From positions 1-64,000 of the forward strand of contig NZ_LQPG01000008.1 of NCBI RefSeq assembly GCF_002102265.1: a DNA stretch of 64,000 nucleotides. Reading direction: 5' to 3'. Positions 50,060 to 59,064 of the stretch are shown here, one piece after another (position 1 is the first letter of the stretch; each line of letters starts with the position of its first letter). The notes beneath the pieces are model-generated. The model was given only the letters and a program-made list of their open reading frames with translations. It did no database searches and was not told the origin of the DNA. Position numbers and translations under genes: made by a program. This DNA comes from Mycolicibacter longobardus (GTDB lineage: Bacteria; Actinomycetota; Actinomycetes; Mycobacteriales; Mycobacteriaceae).

Positions 50060-51394
50060 GTGCAACGGGATGACGCGGAGCGCGCCGCGAGCGGCGGACA
50101 TGACACGACGGTGGCCGTGGTGGGTGCGGGGCTGTCGGGATTGACGGCCGCCCGTGAGCTGCACCGTGCCGGGGTCGAGGTGATCGTCCTCGAGGCCGCA
50201 GAACGGCTCGGGGGACGGGCGCTGACCGTGACAAGCGCCTTGGGGTCGCGCCTTGACCTCGGCGGGCAGTGGATCGGCCACGATCACAGTCGGATCATGG
50301 CGCTGGCTGCCGAGTTGGGCGCCACGCAGTTTCGGATGCACACCTCGCCGTTGCCCGTCGTGATCGACGGATCGCGCAGGCTGCGGGCCGGGGCGCCGTC
50401 GATGCTCGGCGCCCTTCTCGTCCTGGCCGGCGTCGAAGTCTTGTCTCGCGTCGCCACGACGCAACGGTGGAACACCACCACGGTTGAGGCCTGGCTGCGC
50501 CGCCTGCCGCGGCGCATTCGACGGCTGCTCGAGGTGCTGGCGTATATCTCGTGGACGGCCGACCTGGATCGTTACTCCATTCACGCGATGGCGAAGGCGA
50601 TCCGCCAGCAGGGCGGGTTGCGGGCCATGCTGTCGACGACCGGTGGGGCTCAGGAGTCCCTACTGGTAGAAGGGGCTGGGGCGCTGATCGATGGTCTCGC
50701 CGGCGAACTCGGTTCGCGAGTACGCCCGGGCCACCGCGTCACATCGATCGTCTGCCGCGACGGTGGCGTCACGGTCCACACGACCGCGGGCGACGTACGT
50801 GCCGCGAAGGTGATCGTGACGGTTCCGCCGCCGATCGCCGGACGAATCGCCTATGACCCTCCGCTCCCGCCAAGCCGCGCCGCACTGGCGTCCGATACCT
50901 ATATGGGCTCGGTATACAAGGGAGTGGCGGTCTATCCACGGCCGTTCTGGAGAGACCGCGTCGGCGGTGAGTTCCTGGTGCTGGACAAACCCGGCAGGGC
51001 GGTGTTCGACACCAGCGCGCCGGGCGGCCCGGGCCACCTGTGTGTCCTCGTCGGGGGACCCGAGGCGCGCGAACTCGACCGACTCGATGCGCCCGCTCGT
51101 CGCGATGCCGTGCTCGGGGCGCTGGCCGCGTACGTCGGGCCGGAAGTTCTGGACCCGGCGAGCTGGCACGAAAAGTCATGGCACCTGGACGAATACGTCG
51201 GCGGTGGCTATGTCGCACTTGCCCAGCCGGGAACCAGCGGCGGAATCCCGCCCATAGCGTGCACGCCGGTCGGCGATATTCATTGGGCGGGTTCCGAGAC
51301 GGCCCGCGACCACCCGGGCTACCTCGACGGCGCCATCGAATCGGGCACCCGGGTGGCACGCGAGGTGATCGAGGCCCTCACCGGATCCGAGTGA
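50060..51394 (+). CDS. FAD-dependent amine oxidase
   Basis: This 444-residue protein has an N-terminal FAD motif VAVVGAGLSGLTAARELH, followed by EAAERLGGRA. The segment LDLGGQWIG is typical of monoamine-oxidase-type flavoenzymes, and the C-terminal IHWAGSETARDHPGYLDGAIESG contacts FAD. It oxidises a primary or secondary amine to an imine with H2O2 release. GTG 50060 is chosen because an in-frame ATG at 50054 falls before the transcription start implied by the promoter. Substrate unknown. Confidence 0.88.
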   Translation: MQRDDAERAASGGHDTTVAVVGAGLSGLTAARELHRAGVEVIVLEAAERLGGRALTVTSALGSRLDLGGQWIGHDHSRIMALAAELGATQFRMHTSPLPVVIDGSRRLRAGAPSMLGALLVLAGVEVLSRVATTQRWNTTTVEAWLRRLPRRIRRLLEVLAYISWTADLDRYSIHAMAKAIRQQGGLRAMLSTTGGAQESLLVEGAGALIDGLAGELGSRVRPGHRVTSIVCRDGGVTVHTTAGDVRAAKVIVTVPPPIAGRIAYDPPLPPSRAALASDTYMGSVYKGVAVYPRPFWRDRVGGEFLVLDKPGRAVFDTSAPGGPGHLCVLVGGPEARELDRLDAPARRDAVLGALAAYVGPEVLDPASWHEKSWHLDEYVGGGYVALAQPGTSGGIPPIACTPVGDIHWAGSETARDHPGYLDGAIESGTRVAREVIEALTGSE

Positions 51395-51407
51395 TGTTCC
51401 CGCGGGA

Positions 51408-51668
51408 TCAGATCTGCCGTTGCCCGTAGCGGCGGCGGAACTTCTCGACCTGACCGGCAGAGTCGACGATGCGGTTGTTGCCGGTCCAGAACGGATGTGA
51501 CGCCGAGCTGATCTCCACGATCACCAGCGGATAGCTACGGGTGCCGGCCGGCGTGTGCCAGTCGACGGTGCGCTCACTGGTGAGGGTGGAGCGGGTCAGG
51601 AAGGCTTCCCCGGTGGTGGCGTCCTGGAAGACGACGGGGTGGTAGTCGGGGTGAATGCCGGGTTTCAT
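51408..51668 (-). CDS. rpmE2: Ribosomal protein L31 type B (zinc-free)
   Basis: This 86-residue protein begins [16 protein letters not shown] and continues [13 protein letters not shown] and [23 protein letters not shown]. It is type B L31 without any cysteine, i.e. the form that replaces zinc-binding L31 during zinc starvation. Its start overlaps the CobW-like gene by 4 bp, so both depend on the upstream Zur-type site. Confidence 0.93.
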   Translation of the reverse strand: MKPGIHPDYHPVVFQDATTGEAFLTRSTLTSERTVDWHTPAGTRSYPLVIVEISSASHPFWTGNNRIVDSAGQVEKFRRRYGQRQI

Positions 51669-52852
51669 CGCTGGTCTCCGTCTCGGGTGCGGCGGGTGGA
51701 AATGTCTGCCGTGGAGGTTTCGTCGCAGGGTTCTTGGTGATGGTCGCCGAACGGGTCGGGATAGCTCGACCATTGATTCGGGTGGCGCAGCTCGTCGTCG
51801 GTGAGCAGTGCGCCGGTGAGGCCCACACGGATCTGCTCGGTGTCGGCACCGCAGGTCAGGACCACCAGCGAGGTGTGCCGGTCGCCGTAACGGTGGTCCC
51901 AGATCAGGTCGGCGAAGGCATGCCGCTCCGGGGTGACCCGGGTGGCCTCCGCGCCCGTCATGGCGGCCAGCCACTTGCCCGCCAAGGCGGTCTGCAAGCC
52001 ACCGCCGGCCGATTCCAGCCAGACCGCGCGCTCGCCCCGGTTGGCCAGCCACAGCCGCCCGCGCGCCCGGACCACCCCCTCGAGCAGGACGTCGAGGGCC
52101 GAGTGCAGCCGCTGCGGGTGAAACGGCCGGCGGGCGTGGAACTCGATCATCTCGACCGGACCCTCGGCCCGCAGCGAGGGCTGACCGGCCAGTAACGGCG
52201 CATGCGGGTCGTCGCCGCGACCGCGGCGCGCATCGGCATCGAGATGGCTCAGAGCCCGTTCCAGGCGATCGATTCCGGCGGTGATGCGCGCGCGAGGAGC
52301 CAACCGGCGCAGCACCGCCAACGCGGTCGGATCCGGGTCGGAAACCACAATCGCGTCGGCGGACTCGGCTTGGCCGACCACGACTTGAGCGATCGTACGG
52401 CCATCGTCGAGCTCGTCGTCGCCGAGTGCTTCCGACAGCCAGGTCGTCGCGTTCACGCAGGTGACGATCGCGGCGACCTCCACATCGCGGCCGGCCGGGC
52501 CGTCGATGTACCCAGGCCCTACCCGCACCCGCACGTTGCGGATCGCCCAACAGATCGGTTGCGGCTCCAGCCAGTCGAGCAGGTGGACGACGATGCGCTC
52601 GGCGTTGGCGCGCCGGTGCAGCCGGCGCAACAGCACCAGTAGGTCGTTGCGGATCGTGCAGGTCACGCAGCCGTGTGCCAGCTCGAGGGCCGAAACCTTG
52701 GCCGTACCCACTGGCCCGCTGGTGGTTTCACGCACCACCACGTGACCGTCCAAGCGGTAGCCGACGGTCACCGTGCCCGCCTTGGCCCGCAGCGCGTCGA
52801 CGGCAGCGTAGGTGCCGTGCTGCCCGGCCACCAGGATCACTGGAGTCCGCAT
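51665..52852 (-). CDS. CobW-like GTPase homologue with lost P-loop (Zur regulon)
   Basis: This 395-residue protein is similar over its length to Rv0106. The first strand VILVAG is followed by [10 protein letters not shown], where a CobW/COG0523 protein has GxxGxGKT, so the P-loop is missing. The metal motif CxCC is reduced to GCVTC. The C-terminal CobW domain is present ([29 protein letters not shown]). COG0523 proteins insert or deliver metal; this one may bind or buffer zinc without GTP. ATG 52852 directly follows GGAGG; tandem ATGs blur the exact start. Confidence 0.85.
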   Translation of the reverse strand: MRTPVILVAGQHGTYAAVDALRAKAGTVTVGYRLDGHVVVRETTSGPVGTAKVSALELAHGCVTCTIRNDLLVLLRRLHRRANAERIVVHLLDWLEPQPICWAIRNVRVRVGPGYIDGPAGRDVEVAAIVTCVNATTWLSEALGDDELDDGRTIAQVVVGQAESADAIVVSDPDPTALAVLRRLAPRARITAGIDRLERALSHLDADARRGRGDDPHAPLLAGQPSLRAEGPVEMIEFHARRPFHPQRLHSALDVLLEGVVRARGRLWLANRGERAVWLESAGGGLQTALAGKWLAAMTGAEATRVTPERHAFADLIWDHRYGDRHTSLVVLTCGADTEQIRVGLTGALLTDDELRHPNQWSSYPDPFGDHHQEPCDETSTADISTRRTRDGDQR

Positions 52853-52860
52853 CATCCTCC

Positions 52861-52881
52861 TAATGAAAATCATTGTCATTA
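52861..52881. promoter_or_regulatory. Zur box controlling cobW-rpmE2
   Basis: A 21-bp AT-rich dyad with core TGAAAATCATTGTCA lies just upstream of the CobW-like gene. It fits the mycobacterial Zur consensus (TGAAAATCATTTTCA). Zinc-bound Zur would repress leftward transcription. Confidence 0.8.
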
Positions 52882-52915
52882 ACGTCGTCCCTACGGTAGC
52901 CTTCAGCCCGAAGCT

Positions 52916-52936
52916 TGTCGACAATCATTTTCAATA
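52916..52936. promoter_or_regulatory. Zur box controlling rpmB-rpmG-rpsN-rpsR
   Basis: This second dyad (core GACAATCATTTTC) matches the first Zur box at 15 of 21 positions. It lies 28 bp before the rpmB start. Two boxes allow separate control of the divergent operons. Confidence 0.75.
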
Positions 52937-52963
52937 AGAGAAGTCACGAAGGAGGAGGTTCTG

Positions 52964-53200
52964 GTGTCCGCACGCTGTCAGGTCACCGGACGGGCACCCG
53001 GTTTCGGCAATGCGGTCTCGCACTCGCATCGCCGCACCCGGCGCCGCTGGTCGCCGAATATTCAGGTCAAGACCTACTATCTGCCCTCGCAAGACCGCCA
53101 TATCCGGCTGCGGGTGAGCGCGAAGGGCATCAAGGTCATCGACCGCGACGGCATCGAGGCCGTGGTGGCCCGGCTGCGTCGCGAAGGTCAGCGGATCTGA
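52964..53200 (+). CDS. rpmB: Ribosomal protein L28, cysteine-poor paralogue
   Basis: This 78-residue protein reads [33 protein letters not shown], a typical L28. Only one cysteine remains, so no zinc ribbon can form. GTG start with GGAGGAGG upstream. It is the first gene of the alternative ribosomal protein operon used when zinc is scarce, freeing zinc from ribosomes. Confidence 0.93.
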   Translation: MSARCQVTGRAPGFGNAVSHSHRRTRRRWSPNIQVKTYYLPSQDRHIRLRVSAKGIKVIDRDGIEAVVARLRREGQRI

Positions 53201-53364
53201 TGGCGCGCACCGACATCCGTCCCGTCGTCAAACTGCGCTCAACGGCGCGAACCGGCTACACCTACGTCACCCGCAAGAACCGCCGCAACGATCCCGACCG
53301 CCTGGTGCTGCGCAAATACGACCCCGTCGTCCGGCGCCATGTCGACTTCCGGGAGGAGCGCTGA
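53200..53364 (+). CDS. rpmG: Ribosomal protein L33, cysteine-free paralogue
   Basis: This 54-residue protein, [20 protein letters not shown] then [20 protein letters not shown], is a standard L33 without the zinc CxxC pairs. Its start overlaps the rpmB stop (TGATG). Part of the Zur-type operon. Confidence 0.95.
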   Translation: MARTDIRPVVKLRSTARTGYTYVTRKNRRNDPDRLVLRKYDPVVRRHVDFREER

Positions 53365-53366
53365 CC

Positions 53367-53672
53367 ATGGCCAAGAAGTCCAAGATCGTCAAGAACGAGC
53401 AGCGCCGCGCCCTGGTGGCCCGCTATGCGCAGCGTCGCGCTGAACTCAAGGAGATCATCCGAGCGCCGTCGAGCAGCCCCGCGCAACGCGCCGAAGCCCA
53501 ACGCGTGCTCTCCCGCCAGCCGCGTGATGCCAGCCCGGTGCGGCTGCGCAACCGCGACGCGGCCGACGGCCGACCCCGCGGGTACCTGCGCAAATTCGGG
53601 CTGTCTCGGGTGCGGGTGCGCCAGCTCGCGCACAACGGCCAACTTCCCGGCGTACGGAAAGCGAGCTGGTAG
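53367..53672 (+). CDS. rpsN: Ribosomal protein S14, cysteine-free paralogue
   Basis: This 101-residue S14 ([40 protein letters not shown]) is the long, zinc-independent form with no cysteine. The short zinc-binding form would be about 61 residues. Spacing to rpmG is 2 bp and to rpsR 0 bp. Confidence 0.95.
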   Translation: MAKKSKIVKNEQRRALVARYAQRRAELKEIIRAPSSSPAQRAEAQRVLSRQPRDASPVRLRNRDAADGRPRGYLRKFGLSRVRVRQLAHNGQLPGVRKASW

Positions 53673-53936
53673 ATGGCGGCCAAACCCAAAAGAGCTCGGC
53701 GGATTTCGCAGTATCCGCCCAGATCGACCAAGCGCAACCTGCTGACCAAACTGGGCCTGGCCGCCGTCGACTACAAGGACACCGCCACGCTGCGGGTCTT
53801 CATCTCCGAACGCGGCAAGATTCGCGCCCGCCAGGTCACCGGACTCACCGTCCAGCAGCAGCGCCAGGTGGCCACGGCCATCAAGAACGCCCGCGAGATG
53901 GCGCTGCTGCCGTATCCGGGCGTCATCACCGACTGA
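53673..53936 (+). CDS. rpsR: Ribosomal protein S18, cysteine-free paralogue
   Basis: This 87-residue S18 ([20 protein letters not shown], then [20 protein letters not shown]) has no cysteine. It is the last gene of rpmB-rpmG-rpsN-rpsR and is expected to substitute for the zinc-binding S18 during zinc limitation. Confidence 0.95.
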   Translation: MAAKPKRARRISQYPPRSTKRNLLTKLGLAAVDYKDTATLRVFISERGKIRARQVTGLTVQQQRQVATAIKNAREMALLPYPGVITD

Positions 53937-53955
53937 GCCACCGGAGGGCCCACGC

Positions 53956-54054
53956 TCAGCCGATGTGGAACACGACCTCCAGCATCAGGAAGGCGAAGGC
54001 GAGCAGTCCGAGGATTCCCGCCACGACCGGGAGCGCGAGTACAGGGTCTTTCAT
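53956..54054 (-). CDS. 32-residue single-pass membrane peptide
   Basis: The minus strand encodes a 32-residue peptide starting MKDPVLALPVVAGILGLLAF. It forms one membrane helix (about residues 6-29) with a charged start and a Glu and His near its end (LEVVFHIG). TATAAC lies about 10 nt upstream of the ATG, so a promoter for a very short leader is present. It is comparable in size to KdpF-like helper peptides of P-type ATPases. It lies between the zinc-starvation operon and the ArsR/P-ATPase pair. That it is translated is inferred. Confidence 0.45.
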   Translation of the reverse strand: MKDPVLALPVVAGILGLLAFAFLMLEVVFHIG

Positions 54055-54142
54055 GAGTACGGACGTTATACAGCCGCCCATTGTAAAAAATCGGAGTGTG
54101 TTGCCGATCACTGCATCTCGGGACTTTCGTCCGTGACCGGCG

Positions 54143-54553
54143 TCACGTCTGGTGGCGGGGTCGGCGAGTCTCTCGCGGCGGGTCCGGTGCGAGGGTTCCG
54201 TCCGGGGCGATGTGGGCGAAGATCTGCTGGAGCAGGGTCAGGATGTGCGGGTCGTCGACGGTGTAGATGTGGTGGCGCCCTTCGCGGCGGGCGTTGATCA
54301 ACCCGGCCAGGCGCAGCTTGGTCAGGTGCTGGCTCATGGTGGCGACATTGATGCCGGCCCGTCCCGCCAGCGTCGTCACGTCGTAGGCGTCCTGGGCGGC
54401 CAGCCACATCACGTGCAGGCGAGCCGGGCTGCTGAGCAGTGCGAATGTGCTCGCAGCGGAGGTCAGCTGCGGTGGGGTCGGCTCGCCGGGCAGGGTGGTT
54501 GAACTGATTTTTTCGGCTGGCCGTTCTTCATCTTTTGCCATGGCGGCATTCAT
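54143..54553 (-). CDS. ArsR/SmtB-family metal sensor beside the CtpH/I-class ATPase
   Basis: This 136-residue protein has a winged HTH (TTLAGRAGINVATMSQHLTKLR, wing ARREGRHHIY) and contains no cysteine. The last helix reads DDPHILTLLQQIFAH, which provides Asp-x-His and a second His 11 residues later, the spacing of the alpha-5 zinc/nickel/cobalt site in SmtB/NmtR. ATG 54553 has GGGAG upstream. It diverges from the large P-type ATPase and probably represses it. The metal is not certain; Zn, Co or Ni are likeliest. Confidence 0.85.
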   Translation of the reverse strand: MNAAMAKDEERPAEKISSTTLPGEPTPPQLTSAASTFALLSSPARLHVMWLAAQDAYDVTTLAGRAGINVATMSQHLTKLRLAGLINARREGRHHIYTVDDPHILTLLQQIFAHIAPDGTLAPDPPRETRRPRHQT

Positions 54554-54752
54554 TTTGGCCCATCTCCCACGGCGGGATTCGCCGAACGACACATTCATAT
54601 AGTTGCGCAATTGCCAAAGTGTCGCAAGAATTGGGCCCGTTCGAAGCGGTGAATTGGCCGCCCGGGGGGTTGTCACCCGAACCCGCCGTCAGATCACACG
54701 ATTGGTTGCTGCGGAATTGATCCCGACATCGTTGCTGCTGAGCCCGGCCACC

Positions 54753-57700
54753 ATGGGAATCCGGGCGGCTTCGGCCCTGGTCGACGCGGCTGCCCGCGGC
54801 GCGTCGGCCACCACCGAGGCGGTGGGCGCCGTCGCCGCGGCCAGCCTGCAGGTCGCCGCGGTGCCGGTTCGTGAGGCGGCCCGGATGCTGTCCGGGGAGC
54901 CCGTCGCGGCGACGCTGACCCGCCGGTGCTGGCGCGGCGAGGACCGCGCCTGGATCGAGGTGCGCGGGCTCACCGACACTCCGGAACTCGGGCGCCCGGT
55001 GCTCGACGCCGTCGTCGCGCAGCCCGGAGTGGTCTCGGCGCGGCTGAACCGCCCGCTGTCGCGCGTTGTCGTCGAACTCGCGACCGAGGGTGACCGGGTA
55101 TCGCTGAATGACCTGTGTCGCTTGATCTCTGACGCCGAACGGTCCTACCTGCGCGCCGACGCCGCGGGGTCCCCGGCTGCCCCCGCCGGTCGGTCGGAGC
55201 CCGCCGCGCTGCCCGGCGACGGGCTGCTGCTGATGGCCCGCGGAGTGATGGTCGGTGTCAACATCGCCGGTTTGGCCATCGCGGTCGCCGGCCGGGTGCT
55301 GCGCCTGCCGGAGGCCCCGATCACCGTCGATGCCGCCGCGGCCCTGGCGAACTACCAGCCGTGGCTGCGCCGCCAACTCGTCGACCGGATCGGTACCGGC
55401 TCGGCCCACACGGTGCTGTCACTGATCTCGACCGGTGCCCGCATCGCCACGCTGTCGCCGGCTTCGCTGGCCGTGGATCTGGCGCTGCAGGGCATCAAGG
55501 CCGCCGAGAACCAGGCCGCGGCGCAGGCCTGGATCCGCCACGAGCCGTACCTGGCCCGCCACGCCGACCAGGCGGACGTGCATCTGCCGTCGCGCCCGGT
55601 GCCCCTGCCGGAGGGCGCCGCCGAACGGCACGGCAACCGGGCGGCCCGGGTGCAGTTGTTCGGCGCCGGCCTGGTGGGGCTGCTCACCCGGAACGTCGAC
55701 GCGGCCGCGACCGCGGCAGTGGTAGCCGGCCCGAAAGCCATGCGCACCACCACCGAATCGTTCGCGGCGACCCTGAGCCGATCGCTGGTCGACCAGCACG
55801 CGGCGCTGCCGTTGCGCCCGGAGGGGCTGCGCCGGCTCGACCGGGTCGACGCCGTGCTCATCGACCCGCGGGTACTCTCCCACGGATCCGTACGTCACCC
55901 GCTGGCGACAGCCCTGCTCGCCGAGGCACGGGCCTGCGGCGCGGAACTGACCACGCTCGACGTGTCGACCCTGGGCGAGCTGCGGCCCGCGTTCGACGAA
56001 CTGGCACCGGTCGGTGTGGAAGATACTGACGAAGCGCTCGACGTGGCGCTGGCCGCTGCGCTGGCAGACCGTCAGCGGGCCGGGCGCACGGTGGCGGTGC
56101 TGTCCTCGACGGGGGCGCAGGCACTCTGTTCGGCCGACGTGGGCCTGGGAATCATGCCCGACGACGAGGCCCTGGCCCCGCCATGGCACGCCGACCTGCT
56201 GCTGGCCGACCTCGCCGGAGCCTGGCGGGTGCTGCACGCGATACCGGCGGCGCGGGAGGCCACCCAGCGCGGAATCTCGTTGTCCAACGGCGCATCGACA
56301 TTGGGTGCTGTGCTGATGGTGCCCGGGGTGCGGGGCGGGCGCGGTCCCGGACCGGTCACCGCGGGGGCGGCCACCGGGCTGCTCTCGGGATTTCTGCTCG
56401 CCCGCCGCGTGGCCCGCACTCGGGCGCCGCGACCTGCACCCGCTTACGAGTGGCATGCGATGTCGATCGAGGAGATCCGCCGACTGCTGCCGCCGCCCGA
56501 CCTCACCGCGACCGGGACGGAACTCGACGCGCCGCCGCCGAGTACGGCCTGGCAGTTCATCAGGGCGGTGCGCGCCGAACTGTCCGATCCACTGATGCCG
56601 GTGTTGGCGCTGAGTTCGGCGGCCACCGCGATGCTGGGCTCGCCGGTGGACGCGCTGATGGTCAGCACCGTGTTGATCAGCAACTGCATGCTCGCGGCCG
56701 CCCAGCAACTGCAGGCCGAGAATCGGCTGAACCGGCTGCTGGCCCAACAGACCCCGCCCGCCCGCACCGTCGAGCCCGGCACCAACACCTACGTGGAGAT
56801 CGTCGCGGACCGGTTGGTGCCCGGCACTGTGATCGAGGTCCGCAGCAACGAGGTGGTGCCCGCCGACGCGCGGCTGATCGAGGCCACCGACCTCGAAGTC
56901 GACGAATCCTCCCTGACCGGCGAATCACTGTCGGTGGACAAGCAGATCGCGACTGTGCTGCCCGGAGCCGAGCTGGCCGACCGGCGCTGCATGCTTTACG
57001 CGGGCACGACCGTCGTCGCCGGTACCGCGCTGGCCCTGGTCACCGCCGTCGGAGCCGACACCCAGGCCCGCCGCGCCGCCGAGCTGGCCGCCGGGGACCT
57101 GCCCGTCGTGGGTCTGCAGCACCAGCTCAGCCAGCTCATGAGCCGCGCCTTCCCGGCCAGCGCCGCCGGCGGGCTGATGGTGGGCCTGCTCGGGATGCTG
57201 CGCGGCGGAGGCCTGCGTCTGGCGCTGGGCAACGCGATCGCCGTCGCGGTGGCAGCGGTACCCGAAGGCATGCCGCTGATGGCGACCCTGGCGCAACATG
57301 CTTCGGCACAGCGCTTGAGCAAGTCCGGCGCCCTGGTCCGCATTCCCCGCTCGGTCGAGGCCCTGGGGCGCGTCGAGGTCGTCTGCTTCGACAAGACCGG
57401 AACCCTCAGCGAAAACCGGCTTCGCGTCACCCGGGTGTACCCGGTCGCGAGCCATTCCGAAGACGACGTGCTGCGATGCGCGGCCAACGCCGCCCCGGCA
57501 CCGGAGGGCGACCCGCACACCCATGCCACCGACCAGGCCGTCACCGAGGCGGCTGCCCGCGTAAGCAGCGGCGGCGCCTCGCTGTGGATCACCCCGGACG
57601 CCCACCTGCCGTTCCGCTCCGGCCGGGCGTTCTCGGCGTCGGTCTTGGGCCGGGAACTGATGATCAAGGGCGCTCCGGAAGTGGTGCTGGCCGCGTGCAA

Positions 57701-59048
57701 GGGCCTCGGCCCGGACAGTGACGCCCCGGTGGCCGAACTGGCGGCCGACGGCCTGCGGGTGATCGCGGTGGCGCAACGCCGGCTCACCGCCGCGCAGGCG
57801 AAGTCGCTGGCCGACGACCCGGAAACCCTCACCGGGCTGTGCCGCGGCGGGCTGACGCTGGCCGGGTTCCTCGGCATCTCCGACACCCCGCGCGCCGAAG
57901 CGCCGCAACTGCTCGCCGACCTGGCCGACCGAGGGGTGAGTATCCGGCTGATCACCGGCGATCACCCCGTCACCGCCACCGCGATCGCCGCGGAACTCGG
58001 CGTGCCGGTCACCGCCGATCAGGTGATCACCGGATCGGACTGGAACGCGCTGTCGCGCAAGGACCAGGAGCGCGCGGTGGCGCAGCGGGTGATCTTCGCC
58101 CGGATGTCCCCGGAGAACAAGGTGCAGGTGGTGCAGACCCTCGAACGCAGCGGGCGGGTCTGCGCCATGGTGGGCGACGGCGCCAACGACGCGGCGGCGA
58201 TCCGGGCCGCCAGCGTGGGACTCGGCGTCGTCGCCCGCGGCAGCGACTCGGCGCACCTCACCGCCGACATCGTGTTGACCGACGGGCGCATCGGCGCACT
58301 GGTGGATGCCATCGACGAGGGCCAGCGGCTGTGGCGCGGGGTGCAACTGGCGGTGACCGGGCTGCTCGGCGGCAACGTCGGCGAGGTGATCTTCGGAGTG
58401 GTCGGCACCGCGCTGTCGGGCACCTCGCCGCTGAACAACCGCCAACTGCTGCTGATGAACATGCTGACCGACGCGCTACCGGCCACCGCGGTCGCGGTCA
58501 GCACCCCGGCCGGCCCGGCGCAGCGGGTGGTGCACGGCATCGACGAACGCAGCCTGATGCGCGCCGTCGCGGTCCGCGGAGCCATCACCGGCGCCGCGGC
58601 CAGCGCGGCGTGGGCCATGGCTCGCTTTTCTGTTGTACCGGGCGCCCAGCAACGCGCCGCCACGGTCGCGCTGATCACGCTGGTCACCACCGAACTGGCC
58701 CAGACGCTGGTCGACTCCCACGCACCCATGGTGTTGCTCACCGCAGCCGGTTCGTTCGTGACGTTTGCGGCGATGATCAGTATCCCCGGCATCAGCCAAC
58801 TGCTGGGGTGTGCTCCGGTGGGCCCGGTGGGCTGGTCGCAGGCCCTGGGATCGGCCGGCGCCGCCGTCCTGGCGATCGCCGCGGCGCAGCACCTGCTGCC
58901 GACCGCCCGCCGCGAGTCGCCGGAACACAGCGCGGCAACGGAGTCGGGCCCGATGGCCACGGTGCAACCACTGCGCCCGACAGCTGCCCGGGCCTCGGTA
59001 ATGCCGGCCGTCGGTGGGTCTAGCGTGTTGGTCAGCCGCACCAACTGA
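54753..59048 (+). CDS. Large P-type ATPase of the CtpH/CtpI class
   Basis: This protein of about 1431 residues (up to 1481 if a TTG at 54603 is used) has an N-terminal half of about 650 residues containing a degenerate duplicated ATPase-like region (e.g. ALSDADVG-like ALCSADVGLGIMPDDEALA). The functional core follows: DARLIEATDLEVDESSLTGE, the membrane motif AVPEGMP, FDKTGTLSENR, and MVGDGANDAAAIR. The PEGMP motif is that of P2-type (Ca2+/Mg2+-like) pumps rather than P1B CPC/SPC. This giant class is typical of mycobacteria (CtpH, CtpI). The divergent ArsR gene implies metal control. Substrate unknown. Confidence 0.85.
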   Translation: MGIRAASALVDAAARGASATTEAVGAVAAASLQVAAVPVREAARMLSGEPVAATLTRRCWRGEDRAWIEVRGLTDTPELGRPVLDAVVAQPGVVSARLNRPLSRVVVELATEGDRVSLNDLCRLISDAERSYLRADAAGSPAAPAGRSEPAALPGDGLLLMARGVMVGVNIAGLAIAVAGRVLRLPEAPITVDAAAALANYQPWLRRQLVDRIGTGSAHTVLSLISTGARIATLSPASLAVDLALQGIKAAENQAAAQAWIRHEPYLARHADQADVHLPSRPVPLPEGAAERHGNRAARVQLFGAGLVGLLTRNVDAAATAAVVAGPKAMRTTTESFAATLSRSLVDQHAALPLRPEGLRRLDRVDAVLIDPRVLSHGSVRHPLATALLAEARACGAELTTLDVSTLGELRPAFDELAPVGVEDTDEALDVALAAALADRQRAGRTVAVLSSTGAQALCSADVGLGIMPDDEALAPPWHADLLLADLAGAWRVLHAIPAAREATQRGISLSNGASTLGAVLMVPGVRGGRGPGPVTAGAATGLLSGFLLARRVARTRAPRPAPAYEWHAMSIEEIRRLLPPPDLTATGTELDAPPPSTAWQFIRAVRAELSDPLMPVLALSSAATAMLGSPVDALMVSTVLISNCMLAAAQQLQAENRLNRLLAQQTPPARTVEPGTNTYVEIVADRLVPGTVIEVRSNEVVPADARLIEATDLEVDESSLTGESLSVDKQIATVLPGAELADRRCMLYAGTTVVAGTALALVTAVGADTQARRAAELAAGDLPVVGLQHQLSQLMSRAFPASAAGGLMVGLLGMLRGGGLRLALGNAIAVAVAAVPEGMPLMATLAQHASAQRLSKSGALVRIPRSVEALGRVEVVCFDKTGTLSENRLRVTRVYPVASHSEDDVLRCAANAAPAPEGDPHTHATDQAVTEAAARVSSGGASLWITPDAHLPFRSGRAFSASVLGRELMIKGAPEVVLAACKGLGPDSDAPVAELAADGLRVIAVAQRRLTAAQAKSLADDPETLTGLCRGGLTLAGFLGISDTPRAEAPQLLADLADRGVSIRLITGDHPVTATAIAAELGVPVTADQVITGSDWNALSRKDQERAVAQRVIFARMSPENKVQVVQTLERSGRVCAMVGDGANDAAAIRAASVGLGVVARGSDSAHLTADIVLTDGRIGALVDAIDEGQRLWRGVQLAVTGLLGGNVGEVIFGVVGTALSGTSPLNNRQLLLMNMLTDALPATAVAVSTPAGPAQRVVHGIDERSLMRAVAVRGAITGAAASAAWAMARFSVVPGAQQRAATVALITLVTTELAQTLVDSHAPMVLLTAAGSFVTFAAMISIPGISQLLGCAPVGPVGWSQALGSAGAAVLAIAAAQHLLPTARRESPEHSAATESGPMATVQPLRPTAARASVMPAVGGSSVLVSRTN

Positions 59049-59064
59049 CCCTCGGAGGCACTGC

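Noticed and set aside
55419-56747. Open frame of about 440 codons antisense to the CtpH/I-class ATPase
   Set aside because: No RBS or motif. The sense strand is a continuous ATPase.
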